Source: an uncultured Lachnospiraceae bacterium
GTDB lineage: Bacteria; Bacillota; Clostridia; Lachnospirales; Lachnospiraceae
Reading direction: 5' to 3'
DNA: 41,149 nucleotides
Assembly (NCBI GenBank): GCA_902776305.1
Contig: CACYPS010000039.1
Span: forward strand, 1-41,149
Made by a program: the position numbers and the translations under genes. The notes under the pieces were generated by a model. That model had not been told where the DNA came from and ran no database searches. It saw only the letters and a list, made by a program, of their open reading frames with translations. Positions 1 to 9,187 of this stretch are shown here, piece after piece. Within the stretch, counting starts at the first letter, position 1; the number at the start of each line of letters is the position of its first letter.

Positions 1-369
1 GGCGAAAATACAACGTCAGGAACGAAGAAAATAACATTTCTTTCGCTGCTCATCATTCAAATGGGTGTCATCCTGTACACGGGATCCGGCATTTGCTCCA
101 AGATGACGGCGAATTACGATGCCTTTTCCTTCTGGTGGCTGTTCTGGGTCGGAATGGAGGTGGTCTGCCTTGGCGCGTATGCGATCTTCTGGCAGCAGAT
201 CATAAAGCATTTCGATTTATCGATAGCGTATGCGAACAGAGCATTTGCAATCTTCTGGTCCACCTTATGGGCCATGCTCCTGTTCGGAGAAAAGATTACG
301 CCGGCCAATACTCTGGGAATCGTTGTAATATTTGCAGGAATAATGTTGGTGAATAGTGATGCAAAGTAG
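1..369 (+). CDS. EamA/SMR-type small membrane transporter, 5' truncated by window edge
   Basis: The frame is open from base 1, so the start lies outside the window; about 122 residues are visible. The sequence is almost wholly hydrophobic, with about four membrane segments, and ends with the pattern typical of half-EamA (DMT superfamily) proteins: ANRAFAIFWSTLWAMLLFGE followed by a last helix (GIVVIFAGIMLV). Family knowledge: such small DMT proteins work as dimers, and adjacent pairs such as ArnE/ArnF form heterodimers moving small or lipid-linked substrates. The next gene overlaps this one and is of the same type, so a hetero-dimeric transporter is likely. The substrate cannot be told from the sequence. 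Confidence 0.75.
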   Translation, partial: GENTTSGTKKITFLSLLIIQMGVILYTGSGICSKMTANYDAFSFWWLFWVGMEVVCLGAYAIFWQQIIKHFDLSIAYANRAFAIFWSTLWAMLLFGEKITPANTLGIVVIFAGIMLVNSDAK

Positions 370-781
370 TGGAATCAACTGGTGGATACTTCTGATCGCA
401 CTGTCTGCGACCGTAGCCTCGTTCGCACAAGTGCTGCTTAAGAAGAGCGCCAACGAAGAACATAAAAATGTGATAGAGGAATACCTGAACTGGAAGGTCA
501 TATGCGGTTACGGGCTCATGTTCGTAGGAATGTTCCTGACGATCATCGCCTACAGCAAGGGCGTACAGTACAAGAACGGACCGATCATGGAATCCATCGG
601 AAACATATGGGTCGTGATCCTGAGTTTTCTTTTCTTCCGCGAACCGATCACCAGGAACAAGGTACTCGGGAACATATTGATTTTACTCGGAATTGTGATT
701 TTCTATCTGAACTGGGCAGGAGTCATGCCCGGACTCGCTTTCATGAATACGGACTGGGGAACCATTCTGGGAGGACACTAA
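359..781 (+). CDS. EamA/SMR-type small membrane transporter, partner of the preceding gene
   Basis: A protein of 140 residues with four hydrophobic segments; the core has the DMT features QVLLKKSAN near the end of helix 1, an amphipathic loop, KNGPIMESIGNIWVVILSFL and a closing helix (GNILILLGIVIFYL). The start is ATG 359, directly preceded by an in-frame GTG at 356; either overlaps the 3' end of the upstream gene by 11-14 bases, which implies translational coupling. The ribosome binding site (AGGAA at 336-340) is far and weak, in keeping with coupling. The pair is probably a heterodimeric exporter or flippase; substrate unknown. Relation to the following xpaC-like gene, 3 bases on, is positional only. 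Confidence 0.75.
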   Translation: MQSSGINWWILLIALSATVASFAQVLLKKSANEEHKNVIEEYLNWKVICGYGLMFVGMFLTIIAYSKGVQYKNGPIMESIGNIWVVILSFLFFREPITRNKVLGNILILLGIVIFYLNWAGVMPGLAFMNTDWGTILGGH

Positions 782-784
782 AGT

Positions 785-2554
785 ATGGGATATGATATTT
801 TTGAGGAAGTAGACAAACTGCTCGAGATAGTGGATGAAGCCGTCGTATCCGGTGACTTTACGAATCTGAGGCGGAATGTCGGTAATATTGTCGAACCAAT
901 GAAGAAACGTGGCTACGACAGCCGTTTTTTTGCAAATCAGAGCCAGTATAATTATAAACAGGGAAAAGGAAAGGACTCAAAAGGCTACAGTCCTTATCAG
1001 GGTGGACAGCCGCACAATTACAATGCAGGACATATGGAGAACAGGGGGAATGCATTCTACGGTACTTATTCCGGCGGAAAGTACAGCGGAGGTCAGGCGA
1101 ATTCAGGCCGTACGACTACAAGAAACTCCGGGTATGCAGGTGCCGGAGCGGCGTATCGGCAAAGCATGGCTCGACCTGTAGATCCTCTGAAAGGAGAGAC
1201 GGAACTGTTCAAAAAGGCAGAGGTCAACCTGCTGGACACTGTAAAACAGGTTCTCGGAGTGACCGGAGCGATCGGTGTGGGTCTGGTAGCCGTCATAATG
1301 ATCGCGATTACCGTTGGTCTTATTGTCGGCGGAGAGATGGCGCCGGCTGCCGTAATGGTTGTCCTGTCACTATTTACGGCGGCCGTCACCGCGGCATTTA
1401 TTGCACTCGCGAGGAGCGGACGCAATGGAGTCCAGCGTATGACGCGGTTCGTGAAATACCGTTCGGTTCTGATGAAGAAATCCTTTGCCACAGTAAAAGA
1501 GCTTGCATCTGTCGGCGGTGTATCGGAGGAGAAAGCCATAAAAGAACTCAAAGAACTCACTGCTCTGGGTTTCTTTAAACAGGGACATTTTGATAAGAAG
1601 GAAACGACTTTTATCTGTGCCGATGAAGTCTACAGACTGTATCAGCAGTCCGAGGAAGCTGAGCGAATTCGCCGGCAGGAGGAGGAAGAGCGCAAAAAGC
1701 AGGCCGGTTATATTCCGGACGATGTCAAAGAACTCCTGGATAAGGGAAATGAGTATGTGAGAAAAATCCATGAGGCCAATGATAAGATCGCAGGTGAGGA
1801 GGTCTCCGAAAAGCTTGATCGTATGGAGAACATCGTTGCAAGGATATTTGCGGAAGTCCAGAAGAATCCGTCTCTTGCAGGGAATCTCACAATGTTCATG
1901 GATTACTACCTGCCGACGACAACAAAGCTGATGGAAGCTTATATTGAGATGGATTCCCACCCCATGCCGGGCCAGAATATTCAGAACTCCAAGGAAGAAA
2001 TCGAAGGAACTCTGGACACGATTAATGATGCGTTCGAGAATCTTCTGGACAGTTTCTTCAAAGAGACCGCACTTGATGTATCGACGGATATCTCTGTTAT
2101 GAAGAATATGATGCGCCAGCAGGGCCTTACCCCGGACGATCTTGAAATGATCAGAAGACAGCAGAACATGGAGATGGCCGGCAGTCCGACGATCAGCGAA
2201 GCTCAGGCTTATATGAAGAAAAAAGAGCAATCCCAGTTTGAAAGCAGCGCGCCGACGCTTGAAAATATCCGTCAGCAGCTCGCCGAGGAGGATGCAAGGG
2301 CAGCGCGCGAGGGAAAGAAACCTGCCGTGAAGGAAGAGTCGGAAGTCGAATACACAGCACCGACTCTTGAGGACATCAGAAAGCAGCTGGCAGAAGAAGA
2401 TGCGAGAGCTGCGCGAGAGGCTGCAGCGAAGAAAGCTGCGGAGAAGAAGACCGCCGGGCAGGAGAGACCGCTCAGTTTTGACGAGCAGTTGGAACTGGAG
2501 GCACAGCAGGGCCTGCTCATGACCGGAAACGGAGATGACGACGATATTTTCTGA
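785..2554 (+). CDS. xpaC: XpaC-like protein (5-bromo-4-chloroindolyl phosphate hydrolysis family)
   Basis: 589 residues. Residues 1-50 are a short helical region, 50-145 a Gly/Tyr/Ser/Asn-rich low-complexity linker, about 158-210 two membrane segments (GVGLVAVIMIAITVGLIVGG and a second Ala/Val-rich helix), then a charged helical cytoplasmic region and a coiled-coil tail. The call rests on the arrangement (paired membrane helices, helical region, directly followed by a TelA-family gene), as in the xpaC-yaaN pair of Bacillus subtilis. The family name comes from an indirect phenotype; no phosphatase motif is visible. GGGAGG at 769-774 supports ATG 785. The tail contains a 36-residue duplicated segment (APTLENIRQQLAEEDARAAR twice), see findings. 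Confidence 0.7.
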   Translation: MGYDIFEEVDKLLEIVDEAVVSGDFTNLRRNVGNIVEPMKKRGYDSRFFANQSQYNYKQGKGKDSKGYSPYQGGQPHNYNAGHMENRGNAFYGTYSGGKYSGGQANSGRTTTRNSGYAGAGAAYRQSMARPVDPLKGETELFKKAEVNLLDTVKQVLGVTGAIGVGLVAVIMIAITVGLIVGGEMAPAAVMVVLSLFTAAVTAAFIALARSGRNGVQRMTRFVKYRSVLMKKSFATVKELASVGGVSEEKAIKELKELTALGFFKQGHFDKKETTFICADEVYRLYQQSEEAERIRRQEEEERKKQAGYIPDDVKELLDKGNEYVRKIHEANDKIAGEEVSEKLDRMENIVARIFAEVQKNPSLAGNLTMFMDYYLPTTTKLMEAYIEMDSHPMPGQNIQNSKEEIEGTLDTINDAFENLLDSFFKETALDVSTDISVMKNMMRQQGLTPDDLEMIRRQQNMEMAGSPTISEAQAYMKKKEQSQFESSAPTLENIRQQLAEEDARAAREGKKPAVKEESEVEYTAPTLEDIRKQLAEEDARAAREAAAKKAAEKKTAGQERPLSFDEQLELEAQQGLLMTGNGDDDDIF

Positions 2555-2624
2555 AGCACAGAAACATGAATTCTAAAATGTTCATGACAGAATATAAAAT
2601 GAAAAACAATAGGGAGGTTTTACC

Positions 2625-3812
2625 ATGGACGAGAACAACAACGGCATCCAGCTTGACGCTTCCGGATTTTCAACAGATCTGATGGCAGCTGAAGTACCGA
2701 CGCTGACATTCGGAGAACCGGAACCCGAAGCACCCGTAGTGGCTCTGGAGGCACCGAAGCCGCAGATCGAGGCTCCGAAAGATGAGGATATTCTGACTGA
2801 AGCAGAGCGCAGACAGGTCGAAGCGCTTGCTAAGCAGATCAATCTCAGAGATACGAACGGTATCCTTCAGTATGGAGCCGGTACGCAGAAGAAGATGTCC
2901 GATTTCTCGGATGCTGCGCTTGCTACAGTCAAGACTCGCGATCTCGGTGAGGTAGGAGAGATGCTCTCCGGCGTTATCAATAACCTGGAAGAGTTCAATC
3001 CGAACGAAAAAGAAGAAAGCGGTTTCTTCGGGCTCTTCAAGAAGCCGAAGAAGAAGCTGGATGATATTAAAGTTCAGTATGATAAGGCCAATGTCAACGT
3101 TGAGAAGGTGGCAAAAGCACTTCAGGAGCATCAGGTCATTCTCATGAAGGATATCGCTACGCTCGATAAGATGTACGCAAGCAACCTTGTATATTATAAG
3201 GAACTTACCATGTACATTCTCGCCGGCAAGAAGGCGATCGAGAATCTGAAGAACGGAGAACTTGCAGAGCTTCGCGCAAAGGCAGAAAGATCCGGTCTCT
3301 CTGAGGATGCGCAGGCAGTCAGGGATCTTGAAGACCAGATCAACCGCTTTGAGAAGAAAATCCATGACCTTGAGCTGACGAGAACGATCGCCATCCAGAC
3401 AGCTCCGCAGATCCGTCTGATTCAGAGCTCCGATACGATGATGGTCGAGAAGATTCAGTCCACGATTGTCAATACGATTCCGCTGTGGAAGAACCAGATG
3501 GTCCTCGCTCTCGGCATCGAGGACTCCACAAAGGCTGCGAAGGCTGAGGCTGCTGTCACGGAGATGACCAATAAGCTCCTTAACTCCAACGCCGAGAAGC
3601 TCAAGATTGCCACGATCGAGACAGCCAAGGCTTCCGAGAGAGGCATCGTTGATATGGAAACTCTGCGCAAGACCAACGAGTCCCTGATCTCCACTCTGGA
3701 TGAAGTGGCAAGAATTCAGGATGAGGGCAGAACGAAGCGCCGCGAGGCGGAAGCGGAACTTGCGAACCTTGAGAGAGAACTCAAGGACAAGCTCCTTACT
3801 ATGAACCGCTGA
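2625..3812 (+). CDS. telA: TelA/YaaN-family toxic anion resistance protein
   Basis: 395 residues, soluble and almost wholly alpha-helical. The C-terminal half carries the TelA signature region (IQTAPQIRLIQSSDTMMVEK, then IPLWKNQMVLALGI and the long coiled coil ending in LERELKDKLLTMNR). TelA proteins are linked with tellurite and antimicrobial/cell-envelope stress resistance; the biochemical role is not established. It follows the XpaC-like gene by 70 bases with its own strong GGGAGG site at 2611-2616, so the two are probably one transcript whose products work together at the membrane. N-terminal about 60 residues are acidic and low in complexity. Confidence 0.85.
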   Translation: MDENNNGIQLDASGFSTDLMAAEVPTLTFGEPEPEAPVVALEAPKPQIEAPKDEDILTEAERRQVEALAKQINLRDTNGILQYGAGTQKKMSDFSDAALATVKTRDLGEVGEMLSGVINNLEEFNPNEKEESGFFGLFKKPKKKLDDIKVQYDKANVNVEKVAKALQEHQVILMKDIATLDKMYASNLVYYKELTMYILAGKKAIENLKNGELAELRAKAERSGLSEDAQAVRDLEDQINRFEKKIHDLELTRTIAIQTAPQIRLIQSSDTMMVEKIQSTIVNTIPLWKNQMVLALGIEDSTKAAKAEAAVTEMTNKLLNSNAEKLKIATIETAKASERGIVDMETLRKTNESLISTLDEVARIQDEGRTKRREAEAELANLERELKDKLLTMNR

Positions 3813-3879
3813 CGGATAAGGAAGCGCCCGCTTCAGTTCTGATTAGCCTGAAACCGCATCCGTGTGTATTAATTCATCA

Positions 3880-3908
3880 TTGACATAAACGTCCCTTAGA
3901 TGTATTAA
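3880..3908 (+). promoter_or_regulatory. Promoter of valS (TTGACA-17-TATTAA)
   Basis: A perfect -35 TTGACA at 3880-3885 and a -10 TATTAA at 3903-3908 are separated by 17 bases. It lies in the 285-base gap between telA and valS and would start transcription near 3915, giving a leader of about 180 nt. Confidence 0.65.
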
Positions 3909-3914
3909 TTATAG

Positions 3915-4097
3915 CAAGCGTCAATGCTTATGCGGTATACATGCGGAGCGACGGGAAGGGAAGTCCCTTTCCGTTTATAACAGTAAGAACATGTTCGACC
4001 GCCTGCTCCTTGTAAGGCGGTCGGACTTTTCTGAGTAAAAATGTCTGACAAAACTTCCTACATGAAGTTTATGTTACAAAGACCTCTGGAGGAGATT
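3915..4097 (+). promoter_or_regulatory. Structured leader of valS, no T-box consensus seen
   Basis: Downstream of the promoter the leader holds a small stem (GCAAGC with GCTTATGC, 3914-3935), a near-perfect 10-bp hairpin around GGGAAGGGAAGTCCC (3952-3975), and a GACCGCC...GGCGGTC stem (3998-4024) followed by a short T-rich run that looks like a weak intrinsic terminator. Aminoacyl-tRNA synthetase genes in Clostridia are often controlled by T-box riboswitches, but the conserved AGGGTGGNACCGCG element is not present. The role is therefore open: attenuation of another kind, or just a leader. Confidence 0.4.
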
Positions 4098-6752
4098 ATG
4101 AAAAAGGAACTCGCTAAGACTTACGACCCGAAGGGCCTGGAAGACAGGCTGTACCAGAAGTGGCTGGATGGCGGTTACTTCCACGCCGAAGTGAATCCGG
4201 ATAAGAAGCCGTTCACGATCGTCATGCCGCCGCCAAACATTACCGGCCAGCTGCATATGGGCCATGCGCTTGACAACACGATGCAGGATATTCTGATCCG
4301 TTGGAAGAGAATGCAGGGCTATGAGGCTCTCTGGCAGCCCGGAACCGATCACGCTGCAATCGCAACGGAAGTCAAGGTCATCGATCATCTGCGCAGCCAG
4401 GGAATCGAAAAGGATAAAATCGGAAGAGAAGAATTCCTGAAGCATTGTTGGGCCTGGAGAGAAGAGTACGGAACAAGAATCATCCGCCAGCTTCAGAAGC
4501 TTGGCAGTTCCGCTGACTGGGACAGAGAGCGCTTCACAATGGATGAAGGCTGTTCCGACGCGGTCCTGGAAGTTTTCCAGCGCCTCTACGATAAGGGCTA
4601 CATTTATAAGGGATCCAAGATCATTAACTGGTGCCCGGTCTGCCAGACAACGATTTCCGATGCAGAGGTCGAGCACGAAGACCAGAACGGTTTCTTCTGG
4701 CATATCAATTATCCGGTAGTCGGCGAGGAAGGCAGATTTGTTGAGATCGCCACCACAAGACCGGAGACCATGCTCGGCGATACAGCTGTCGCCGTGAATC
4801 CGAATGATGAAAGATATAAGGACATCGTCGGCAAGATGCTGATCCTGCCGCTCACAGACCGTCAGATTCCGGTAATCGCCGATGAATATGTCGACATGGA
4901 ATTCGGAACAGGCTGCGTAAAGATTACGCCGGCACATGACCCGAACGACTTTGAGGTCGGAAAGCGTCACAAGCTGGAGGAGATCAATATTCTGAACGAT
5001 GACGGAACCATGAACGATCTCTGCGGAAAGTACACGGGAATGGACCGCTATGACGCCCGTAAGCAGATCGTTGCGGATCTTGAGGAGCTTGGTCTCCTTG
5101 TCAAGGTCGTTCCGCATACCCATGCTGTCGGTACCCATGACCGCTGCCACACAACGGTAGAGCCGATGATCAAGCAGCAGTGGTTCGTCGCTATGGAGGA
5201 GATGGCTAAGCCGGCGATCGAGGCGATCAAGAACGGCGAGCTTACATTTGTTCCGGAAAGATTCGACAAGATTTACCTGCACTGGCTCGAGAACATTCAT
5301 GACTGGTGCATTTCCAGACAGCTCTGGTGGGGTCACAGAATTCCGGCTTACACCTGCAACAGCTGCAAGCACGTGCTTGTGTCCAAGAAGAAACCGGAAG
5401 TATGCCCGGATTGCGGCGGCAAGACATTTGAGCAGGATCCGGATACTCTGGACACATGGTTCTCATCCGCGCTCTGGCCGTTCTCAACACTCGGCTGGCC
5501 GGAAAAGACGCCTGAGATGGATTACTTCTATCCGACAGACGTCCTTGTGACAGGTTATGATATTATATTCTTCTGGGTCATCCGCATGGTATTCTCCGGA
5601 TACGAGCAGACAGGTAAGAGTCCGTTCCACCATGTTCTGATTCACGGACTGGTCCGCGATGCGCTCGGCCGTAAAATGAGCAAGTCTCTCGGCAACGGCA
5701 TCGATCCGCTCGAGATAATAGAAGAGTACGGTGCTGACGCGCTCAGACTTACGCTCATGACCGGAAATGCACCGGGCAACGATATGCGCTTCTCCACAGA
5801 CCAGGTAGTGGCAAGCCGTAATTTCGCAAATAAGATCTGGAACGCCAGCCGCTTCATCATGATGAACCTTCCGGAAGGCGAGATCAGAACGCCTGAAAGA
5901 GATGAGCTGCTTCCGGCAGACCGCTGGATCCTTTCCAGAATCAACACGGTCGCCAAAGAAGTGACGGAGAACCTCGACCGCTATGAACTCGGTATCGCGG
6001 CTTCCAAGATTCACGACTTCCTGTGGGATGAGTTCTGTGACTGGTATATTGAGATCGCAAAGCTCCGCTTTACGAAAAACAAGGATGATGCTTCCGCAAA
6101 TGCAGCCCTCTGGACTCTCAGAACAGTCCTCACGGAAGGTCTGAAGCTCCTTCATCCGTACATGCCGTTCGTCACCGAGGAAATTTACTGCACACTCCTT
6201 CCGGAGGAAGAGACGATCATGACTTCCGCATGGCCGGAGTATCGTGACGATTGGAACTTCCCGGAAGAGGAAGCACAGATCGCGACACTGCAGTCTCTTG
6301 TCAGGGGTATCAGAAACCTGCGTATGGAGATGAACGTCCCGAACGCGACGAAGACAGACCTCTTTATTGCAGCAAGAGACGATGAGGCAGCTGCACACTT
6401 CTCGGCTATGATAGCAGCCCTTCCCGGAATTGAGCGTATGCTCTATGCCAAAGAAATCACTGTCCGGGCAGGCAAGGAAGGTGTGGCAGAGGATTCCGCA
6501 ACAGTTGTACTCTCAGACGCGACAGCCTATATACCTCTTGACGAGCTCGTCGACAAGGTGAAGGAGATTGCACGTCTGACAGCTGAAAGCGCGAAGATGG
6601 ACAAGGAGATCGCCCGCGCGTCAGGCATGCTGGCCAACCCGAATTTTGTGAACAAGGCACCGGCGGCTAAAGTCCAGGCAGAACGCGACAAGCTTGAGAA
6701 ATTTAAGGCAATCAAACAGCAGGTAGAGGAGCAACTTGCCAGATACAAATAA
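4098..6752 (+). CDS. valS: Valyl-tRNA synthetase
   Basis: 884 residues, normal for bacterial ValRS. Charges tRNA-Val with valine in the cytoplasm (class I). The catalytic motifs are plain: the HIGH variant HMGH at 53-56 within PPPNITGQLHMGH and KMSKS at 526-530. The editing domain, zinc-type CNSC/CPDC segment (about 430-455), anticodon-binding domain and the C-terminal coiled-coil arm (LANPNFVNKAPAAKVQAE) are all present. An in-frame ATG at 4041 would add 19 residues, but GGAGGAG at 4088-4094 sits correctly before ATG 4098 and the protein from there (MKKELAKTYDPKGLEDRLYQ) matches the usual N-terminus. Confidence 0.97.
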   Translation: MKKELAKTYDPKGLEDRLYQKWLDGGYFHAEVNPDKKPFTIVMPPPNITGQLHMGHALDNTMQDILIRWKRMQGYEALWQPGTDHAAIATEVKVIDHLRSQGIEKDKIGREEFLKHCWAWREEYGTRIIRQLQKLGSSADWDRERFTMDEGCSDAVLEVFQRLYDKGYIYKGSKIINWCPVCQTTISDAEVEHEDQNGFFWHINYPVVGEEGRFVEIATTRPETMLGDTAVAVNPNDERYKDIVGKMLILPLTDRQIPVIADEYVDMEFGTGCVKITPAHDPNDFEVGKRHKLEEINILNDDGTMNDLCGKYTGMDRYDARKQIVADLEELGLLVKVVPHTHAVGTHDRCHTTVEPMIKQQWFVAMEEMAKPAIEAIKNGELTFVPERFDKIYLHWLENIHDWCISRQLWWGHRIPAYTCNSCKHVLVSKKKPEVCPDCGGKTFEQDPDTLDTWFSSALWPFSTLGWPEKTPEMDYFYPTDVLVTGYDIIFFWVIRMVFSGYEQTGKSPFHHVLIHGLVRDALGRKMSKSLGNGIDPLEIIEEYGADALRLTLMTGNAPGNDMRFSTDQVVASRNFANKIWNASRFIMMNLPEGEIRTPERDELLPADRWILSRINTVAKEVTENLDRYELGIAASKIHDFLWDEFCDWYIEIAKLRFTKNKDDASANAALWTLRTVLTEGLKLLHPYMPFVTEEIYCTLLPEEETIMTSAWPEYRDDWNFPEEEAQIATLQSLVRGIRNLRMEMNVPNATKTDLFIAARDDEAAAHFSAMIAALPGIERMLYAKEITVRAGKEGVAEDSATVVLSDATAYIPLDELVDKVKEIARLTAESAKMDKEIARASGMLANPNFVNKAPAAKVQAERDKLEKFKAIKQQVEEQLARYK

Positions 6753-6766
6753 TCGGAGGTCTTGCA

Positions 6767-9094
6767 TTGATACGAAAAGTCAGGGAGCTCATCAGGAAGC
6801 ATGCGGAAAAACCTGTCCGGGAATTGGACCCGCGTACACAGAAGATAGTAGACTTCTGCAATAAATATGCTCTTATTCTGCAGTTTATTGCGTGCTTCCT
6901 GCTTTATTTTGTCATAGAATGGCTGCACAGAAAGTCATTCGGACAGACCGTCCGTTATTTTGACGAGAGGACGAAGGTCTATCTGTATAATACAATGCTC
7001 ATTTATACAACGATGCTGCCGGCATTTCTGTTCAGGAGGCGCTTTTTCGTGCGCTTCCTGATCGGTCTCTTCTGGCTGATCCTGGGCATCGCCAACGGGA
7101 TCGTGCTGGCCGGCCGCGTCACGCCTCTTACCGGCCCCGACATGAGCACGGTCTCGGAAGCAATGGGAGTCGTTACGAAATACGTGTCGGAGACGGGAAT
7201 GATCCTGATCGTGGCAGGCCTTATAGCCGCCGCTCTTCTGCTTATTTTCCTGCTCTTCAAAGCGCCGGTCTATAGAGGCAAACGCAACTTTAAAATCATT
7301 GTGCCGGGAATCCTTATCGGCGTTCTGGCATTTTCCGGCCTTACAAGGCTGCTTCTCCACGTGAGACAGCTATCATCTTACTTCGGAAATATCGCTTTTG
7401 CCTATCAGGACTACGGCTTTCCCTATTGCCTCGGAGTGACGCTGTTCCAGACGGGCATTGATGAGCCGGATAATTACTCCGAAGAACTGATCGACGAGAT
7501 TATGAACGAAGTGGGAGATACCGGCGAGACGATCAAGGATGGTTTTCCGAATATCATCGTCGTGCAGCTGGAGTCCTTCTTCGATAATACAGATGTCAAA
7601 TGGCTCAATTTCTCAGATGATCCTCTGCCCAACTGGCATGAACTCTCAAGCCAGTATTCGTCCGGCTTCTATCAGGTGCCGACGGTCGGGGCGGGAACAG
7701 TCAATACGGAATTTGAAACGCTCACGGGCATGTCCCTCCGGTATTTCGGACCGGGAGAATACCCGTATAAAGGTGTGCTCAAAAAAGAAGCCTGTGAGTC
7801 GGCTCCGTTCGTTCTTGCCGATCTCGGCTATTCTTCGCACGCCGTACACAACAACTATGCTACATTCTACAGCCGTAAGACGGTCTATGCGAACCTCGGT
7901 TTCAACGACTTCACCTCCAACGAGTATATGAGTGATCAGGACCAGGTCAATGAGATCGGATGGATGCGTGATGAGACCCTGATCCCGTATATCGGGGATG
8001 CGCTTGACGCGACGGAGAATCAGGACTTTGTGACGGTCATATCCGTTCAGGGACACGGCGCGTATCCCACGGAGGATGTGATAGAGGAACCTGCCATCAA
8101 CGTGACGGGCGCAGCCACAGCGGAGAAGACAAGCCAGTGGGAGTATTACACGAACCAGATTCATGAGATGGACCGGTTCGTGAAGGATTTGATCGAATAT
8201 GTGGATGACAGGGGGGAACCCTCGATTATTCTGTTCTACGGCGATCATCTGCCCACGATGGGACTTACGGACGATGACCTGAAGAAGGGTACGACATACC
8301 AGACGAGCTACCTTATGTGGGATAATCTGGGACTGAAGAGAAAGAGAAAAGACATATGCGCATATCAGGCAATGGCGGAACTCTTCAAGAAAGTCGGTAT
8401 CCATGAAGGAACGATCTTCAACTTCCATCAGAGCATGCAGCAAAATGAACTGTATCTCTATGACCTTCAGACACTGCAGTATGATATACTGTACGGTGAA
8501 AAGTATGTATACGGTCAATCGATGCCGTATTCGAAGAGGGTCATGGCTATGGGAGTGAAACCCATTGTCCTGGATTCCGTAGAAAAGGTAAATGACCATA
8601 CCTATTACATACACGGCAGTAATTTCACTCAGTCGAGCAGACTGACGGTGAATGACGAGTACTATGAGACTTCGTTTATTTCCGACGATACATTGCTCGT
8701 GACCGGTGTTACACTTGAGAACGGTGACTGGATCAATGTCGGACAGCTCAGCAATTCCGGATCGGGAAAGATCCTGAGCCATACGAACACGATCGTATAC
8801 GGTATCGGAACGCCCACAGTACCGGGTTCGGCCGGTGAGATGCTGCAGATGAATCCGGACGGTACACAGAACAGCGACGGAAATCAGACGGCCGATACCG
8901 GCAACAGCAACGGAAACCAGACTGCCGACGCGGGTAACGCTGATGGGAATCAGTCGACTGAGGCCGGAAACAGTGATGGGAATCAGACGTCTGACACCGG
9001 AAATAGTGACGGGAATCAGACGACCGATACCGGGGATGTTAACGAAGATAAGACAGCTGACGCCGGAAATAATAACGAGAATAAAACTGCTTAA
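6767..9094 (+). CDS. LtaS-type membrane sulfatase (lipoteichoic acid synthase family)
   Basis: 775 residues from a TTG start, fixed by GGAGG at 6755-6759. Residues 25-205 carry five membrane segments; about 255-570 form the extracellular sulfatase/alkaline-phosphatase-fold domain. Metal/catalytic residues seen: E269 in VVQLESFFD, T311 in GAGTVNTEFE (nucleophile position of LtaS), and D493-H494 in FYGDHLPTMG. The family polymerises glycerol-phosphate from phosphatidylglycerol into teichoic acid or transfers phospho-groups to glycans. About 588-675 is an extra beta-rich, IPT-like domain. The tail is an 11-residue repeat of the type DTGNSDGNQTT. It follows valS by 14 bases but is functionally separate. 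Which polymer it makes cannot be said. Confidence 0.88.
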   Translation: MIRKVRELIRKHAEKPVRELDPRTQKIVDFCNKYALILQFIACFLLYFVIEWLHRKSFGQTVRYFDERTKVYLYNTMLIYTTMLPAFLFRRRFFVRFLIGLFWLILGIANGIVLAGRVTPLTGPDMSTVSEAMGVVTKYVSETGMILIVAGLIAAALLLIFLLFKAPVYRGKRNFKIIVPGILIGVLAFSGLTRLLLHVRQLSSYFGNIAFAYQDYGFPYCLGVTLFQTGIDEPDNYSEELIDEIMNEVGDTGETIKDGFPNIIVVQLESFFDNTDVKWLNFSDDPLPNWHELSSQYSSGFYQVPTVGAGTVNTEFETLTGMSLRYFGPGEYPYKGVLKKEACESAPFVLADLGYSSHAVHNNYATFYSRKTVYANLGFNDFTSNEYMSDQDQVNEIGWMRDETLIPYIGDALDATENQDFVTVISVQGHGAYPTEDVIEEPAINVTGAATAEKTSQWEYYTNQIHEMDRFVKDLIEYVDDRGEPSIILFYGDHLPTMGLTDDDLKKGTTYQTSYLMWDNLGLKRKRKDICAYQAMAELFKKVGIHEGTIFNFHQSMQQNELYLYDLQTLQYDILYGEKYVYGQSMPYSKRVMAMGVKPIVLDSVEKVNDHTYYIHGSNFTQSSRLTVNDEYYETSFISDDTLLVTGVTLENGDWINVGQLSNSGSGKILSHTNTIVYGIGTPTVPGSAGEMLQMNPDGTQNSDGNQTADTGNSNGNQTADAGNADGNQSTEAGNSDGNQTSDTGNSDGNQTTDTGDVNEDKTADAGNNNENKTA

Positions 9095-9155
9095 CACCGG
9101 AAACAATAAAGAAAATTAAACTGCTTAATTCCGGAAACGATAACTGAAATCAGGG
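8880..9155 (+). repeat. 33-nt tandem repeat, running past the stop codon
   Basis: About seven in-frame 33-nt units encode the variable 11-residue unit D-[TA]-G-N-x-[DN]-[GE]-N-Q-T-x at the C-terminus of the sulfatase. After the TAA at 9092-9094 two more recognisable but degenerate units continue to about 9155 in the +1 frame, broken by further stops. The tract is therefore longer than the protein that now uses it. Confidence 0.8.
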
Positions 9156-9187
9156 TTGAACACATATATCAGGCACAGAGGCAGCAA

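Noticed and set aside
3915-4097. T-box riboswitch before valS
   Set aside because: The conserved antiterminator sequence and specifier layout are not present; kept only as an unassigned leader.
7646-9106. Long open frame of 486 codons on the minus strand inside the LtaS-type gene
   Set aside because: Mirror of a clearly coding gene; composition without family features and no ribosome site; such antisense frames are common where codon third positions are GC-biased.
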